Assembly (NCBI GenBank): GCA_903894655.1
Contig: CAITQY010000469.1
Location: forward strand, 1-6,045
Reading direction: 5' to 3'
Source of the DNA: an uncultured Gemmatimonadota bacterium
GTDB lineage: Bacteria; Gemmatimonadota; Gemmatimonadetes; Gemmatimonadales; Gemmatimonadaceae
Length of the DNA: 6,045 nucleotides
Below are positions 5,225 through 6,045 of the stretch, piece after piece (positions within the stretch are counted from its first letter, which is position 1; every line of letters begins with the position of its first letter). The notes below the pieces were generated by a model. It did not search any database. It was not told the origin of the DNA and was given only the letters and a program-made list of their open reading frames with translations. A program made the translations under genes and the position numbers.

Positions 5225-5587
5225 ATGGAGATCTACAAGCAATTCACCTTTGAAGCCGCGCACCGGTTGCCGAATGTGCCACCGGGGCACAAGTGCGCGC
5301 GGCTGCATGGGCACTCGTTCGACGTGACCGTCCACGTGCGGGGGCCGTTGTCGGCCCACGAAGGGTGGGTCATGGACTTCGCCGATCTGAAATCGGTGGT
5401 GAAGCCCATCATCGAGGAGCTCGATCACTATTACCTGAACGACATCGCCGGGCTCGAGAATCCGACCAGTGAAGTGATCGCGCGGTGGATCTGGCGTCGG
5501 CTCGTGTCCACGCTGTCCGGTCTCAGTCAGATCGTGGTGCGCGAAACCTGTACGTCGGGGTGCGTGTACCGCGGCGAAGACGAGTAG
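5225..5587 (+). CDS. queD: 6-pyruvoyl/6-carboxy-tetrahydropterin synthase family protein (QueD-like)
   Basis: A 120-residue cytoplasmic zinc enzyme, the same length as E. coli QueD. It probably converts 7,8-dihydroneopterin triphosphate to 6-carboxy-5,6,7,8-tetrahydropterin, the first step from GTP cyclohydrolase product toward queuosine and other deazapurines. The start ATG 5225 has GGAGG five bases upstream. The residues needed are all present: zinc ligands His13 (FEAAHRLP), His28 and His30 (C24-ARL-HGH), catalytic Cys24, the Asp67-His68 pair (LDHYYLND), the pterin-anchoring Glu107 (VVRETCTSGC), and NPTSEVIARWIW. The CxxxHGH spacing is that of QueD-type enzymes, but a 6-pyruvoyl-tetrahydropterin synthase or PTPS-III activity cannot be excluded from motifs alone. 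No other queuosine gene (queC, queE, queF) is in the window, so pathway membership is inferred from the family. It is divergent from the serine hydrolase and convergent, with an 18-base gap, with the alpha/beta hydrolase. Confidence 0.88.
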   Translation: MEIYKQFTFEAAHRLPNVPPGHKCARLHGHSFDVTVHVRGPLSAHEGWVMDFADLKSVVKPIIEELDHYYLNDIAGLENPTSEVIARWIWRRLVSTLSGLSQIVVRETCTSGCVYRGEDE

Positions 5588-5605
5588 CGCGCCAGGCACC
5601 GTGGC

Positions 5606-6045
5606 CTAGCGGTTACCCCAGCCCTGCAGGATCTCGTCGAGATCGAGATCCGGTGCGAGGAAGCAGCCGTGTCCGTGTCCGTGCAGCACGCGCATGGCGG
5701 CGTTAGGAACGCGCGCGGACATGTAGGTGGCTTGCTCGACTGACGGAATCAGGTGGTCTTCATCGGCGGCGAGGAACAGGGTGGGCACGTGGATATTCTG
5801 GAGGCGATGCCGAATATCGTAGTGCGTGAGGATGCGCAGCCGATTCATGTAGCCGAGTCGCGTGGTGGCGCGGGTGAGCAGGAGGAAGCGGTTGATCTCG
5901 TCGCGGTGCGTGTGCGAGGAATGCAAGCGTGACGCCGTGAGGCGACGGGCGATCCGCATGGTGCCCCACGGTACGATGCTCGCGGCGGTAAGCGCCGCAT
6001 ACAGTTTGACCTTCGGCGTGATGCGCGAGAAGGAATTCAGGATCA
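5606..6045 (-). CDS. Alpha/beta hydrolase, C-terminal part; 5' end outside the window
   Basis: The minus-strand frame is open to the right edge; the ATG at 5957-5959 is internal, since the frame continues upstream (for example KVKLYAALTAASIVPWGTM). About 145 C-terminal residues are visible. They form the end of an alpha/beta-hydrolase fold: a helical lid-like region, then the strand IHVPTLFLAADEDHLIP with the likely catalytic aspartate, and MRVLHGHGHGCFLAPD with the likely catalytic histidine. The nucleophile elbow (GxSxG) would lie outside the window. The substrate cannot be told. The gene is convergent with the queD-like gene and ends at TAG (complement of 5606-5608). No strong terminator is visible in the 18-base gap. 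Confidence 0.75.
   Translation of the reverse strand, partial: ILNSFSRITPKVKLYAALTAASIVPWGTMRIARRLTASRLHSSHTHRDEINRFLLLTRATTRLGYMNRLRILTHYDIRHRLQNIHVPTLFLAADEDHLIPSVEQATYMSARVPNAAMRVLHGHGHGCFLAPDLDLDEILQGWGNR

Noticed and set aside
5588..5605. Terminator in the gap between the queD-like and alpha/beta hydrolase genes
   Set aside because: Only a 4-bp AGGC/GCCT pairing around 5594-5607 is present, with no T-tract; too weak to call.

Overview
The window is a gene-dense stretch of GC-rich bacterial chromosome. The proteins are bacterial throughout. The C-terminal part of the universal stress protein resembles a small domain (recalled as DUF5335) that I associate with Gemmatimonadota and similar soil phyla, so a Gemmatimonas-like organism is plausible. 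That assignment is inference, because no rRNA or other firm marker is present. No mobile element, tRNA, rRNA or CRISPR array was seen, and no gene-free stretch exceeds 300 bases.

Layout, left to right: (1) the C-terminal half of a DctA-type C4-dicarboxylate/H+ or Na+ symporter (cut by the left edge), overlapping by 4 bases an ArsC/Spx/YffB-like thioredoxin-fold protein that has serine where the active-site cysteine should be. (2) A same-strand group of three genes: a NarL/LuxR-type regulator whose receiver domain has lost its phospho-acceptor aspartate, a cytoplasmic protein with two BON domains, and a tandem universal stress protein with an additional C-terminal domain. (3) A 22-bp perfect hairpin between convergent genes. 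(4) On the minus strand, an exported class A beta-lactamase-like serine hydrolase with SxxK, SDN and KSG motifs but no visible omega-loop glutamate. (5) Divergent from it, a QueD/6-pyruvoyl-tetrahydropterin synthase homologue with an intact zinc and catalytic set. (6) On the minus strand, the C-terminal end of an alpha/beta hydrolase cut by the right edge.

The most interesting part is the central trio (about 1140-4084). A regulator that probably does not use phosphorylation lies upstream of two stress-type proteins. Its leader carries two near-identical dyad repeats beside a TTGACA hexamer. The BON leader carries three short hairpins, two of which are mutually exclusive. An 11-base box is shared by both leaders. 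This could be a small self-regulated stress module. The sequence supports the gene identities well; the regulatory model is inference. A LexA-box-like palindrome directly upstream of the queD-like gene is a separate observation.
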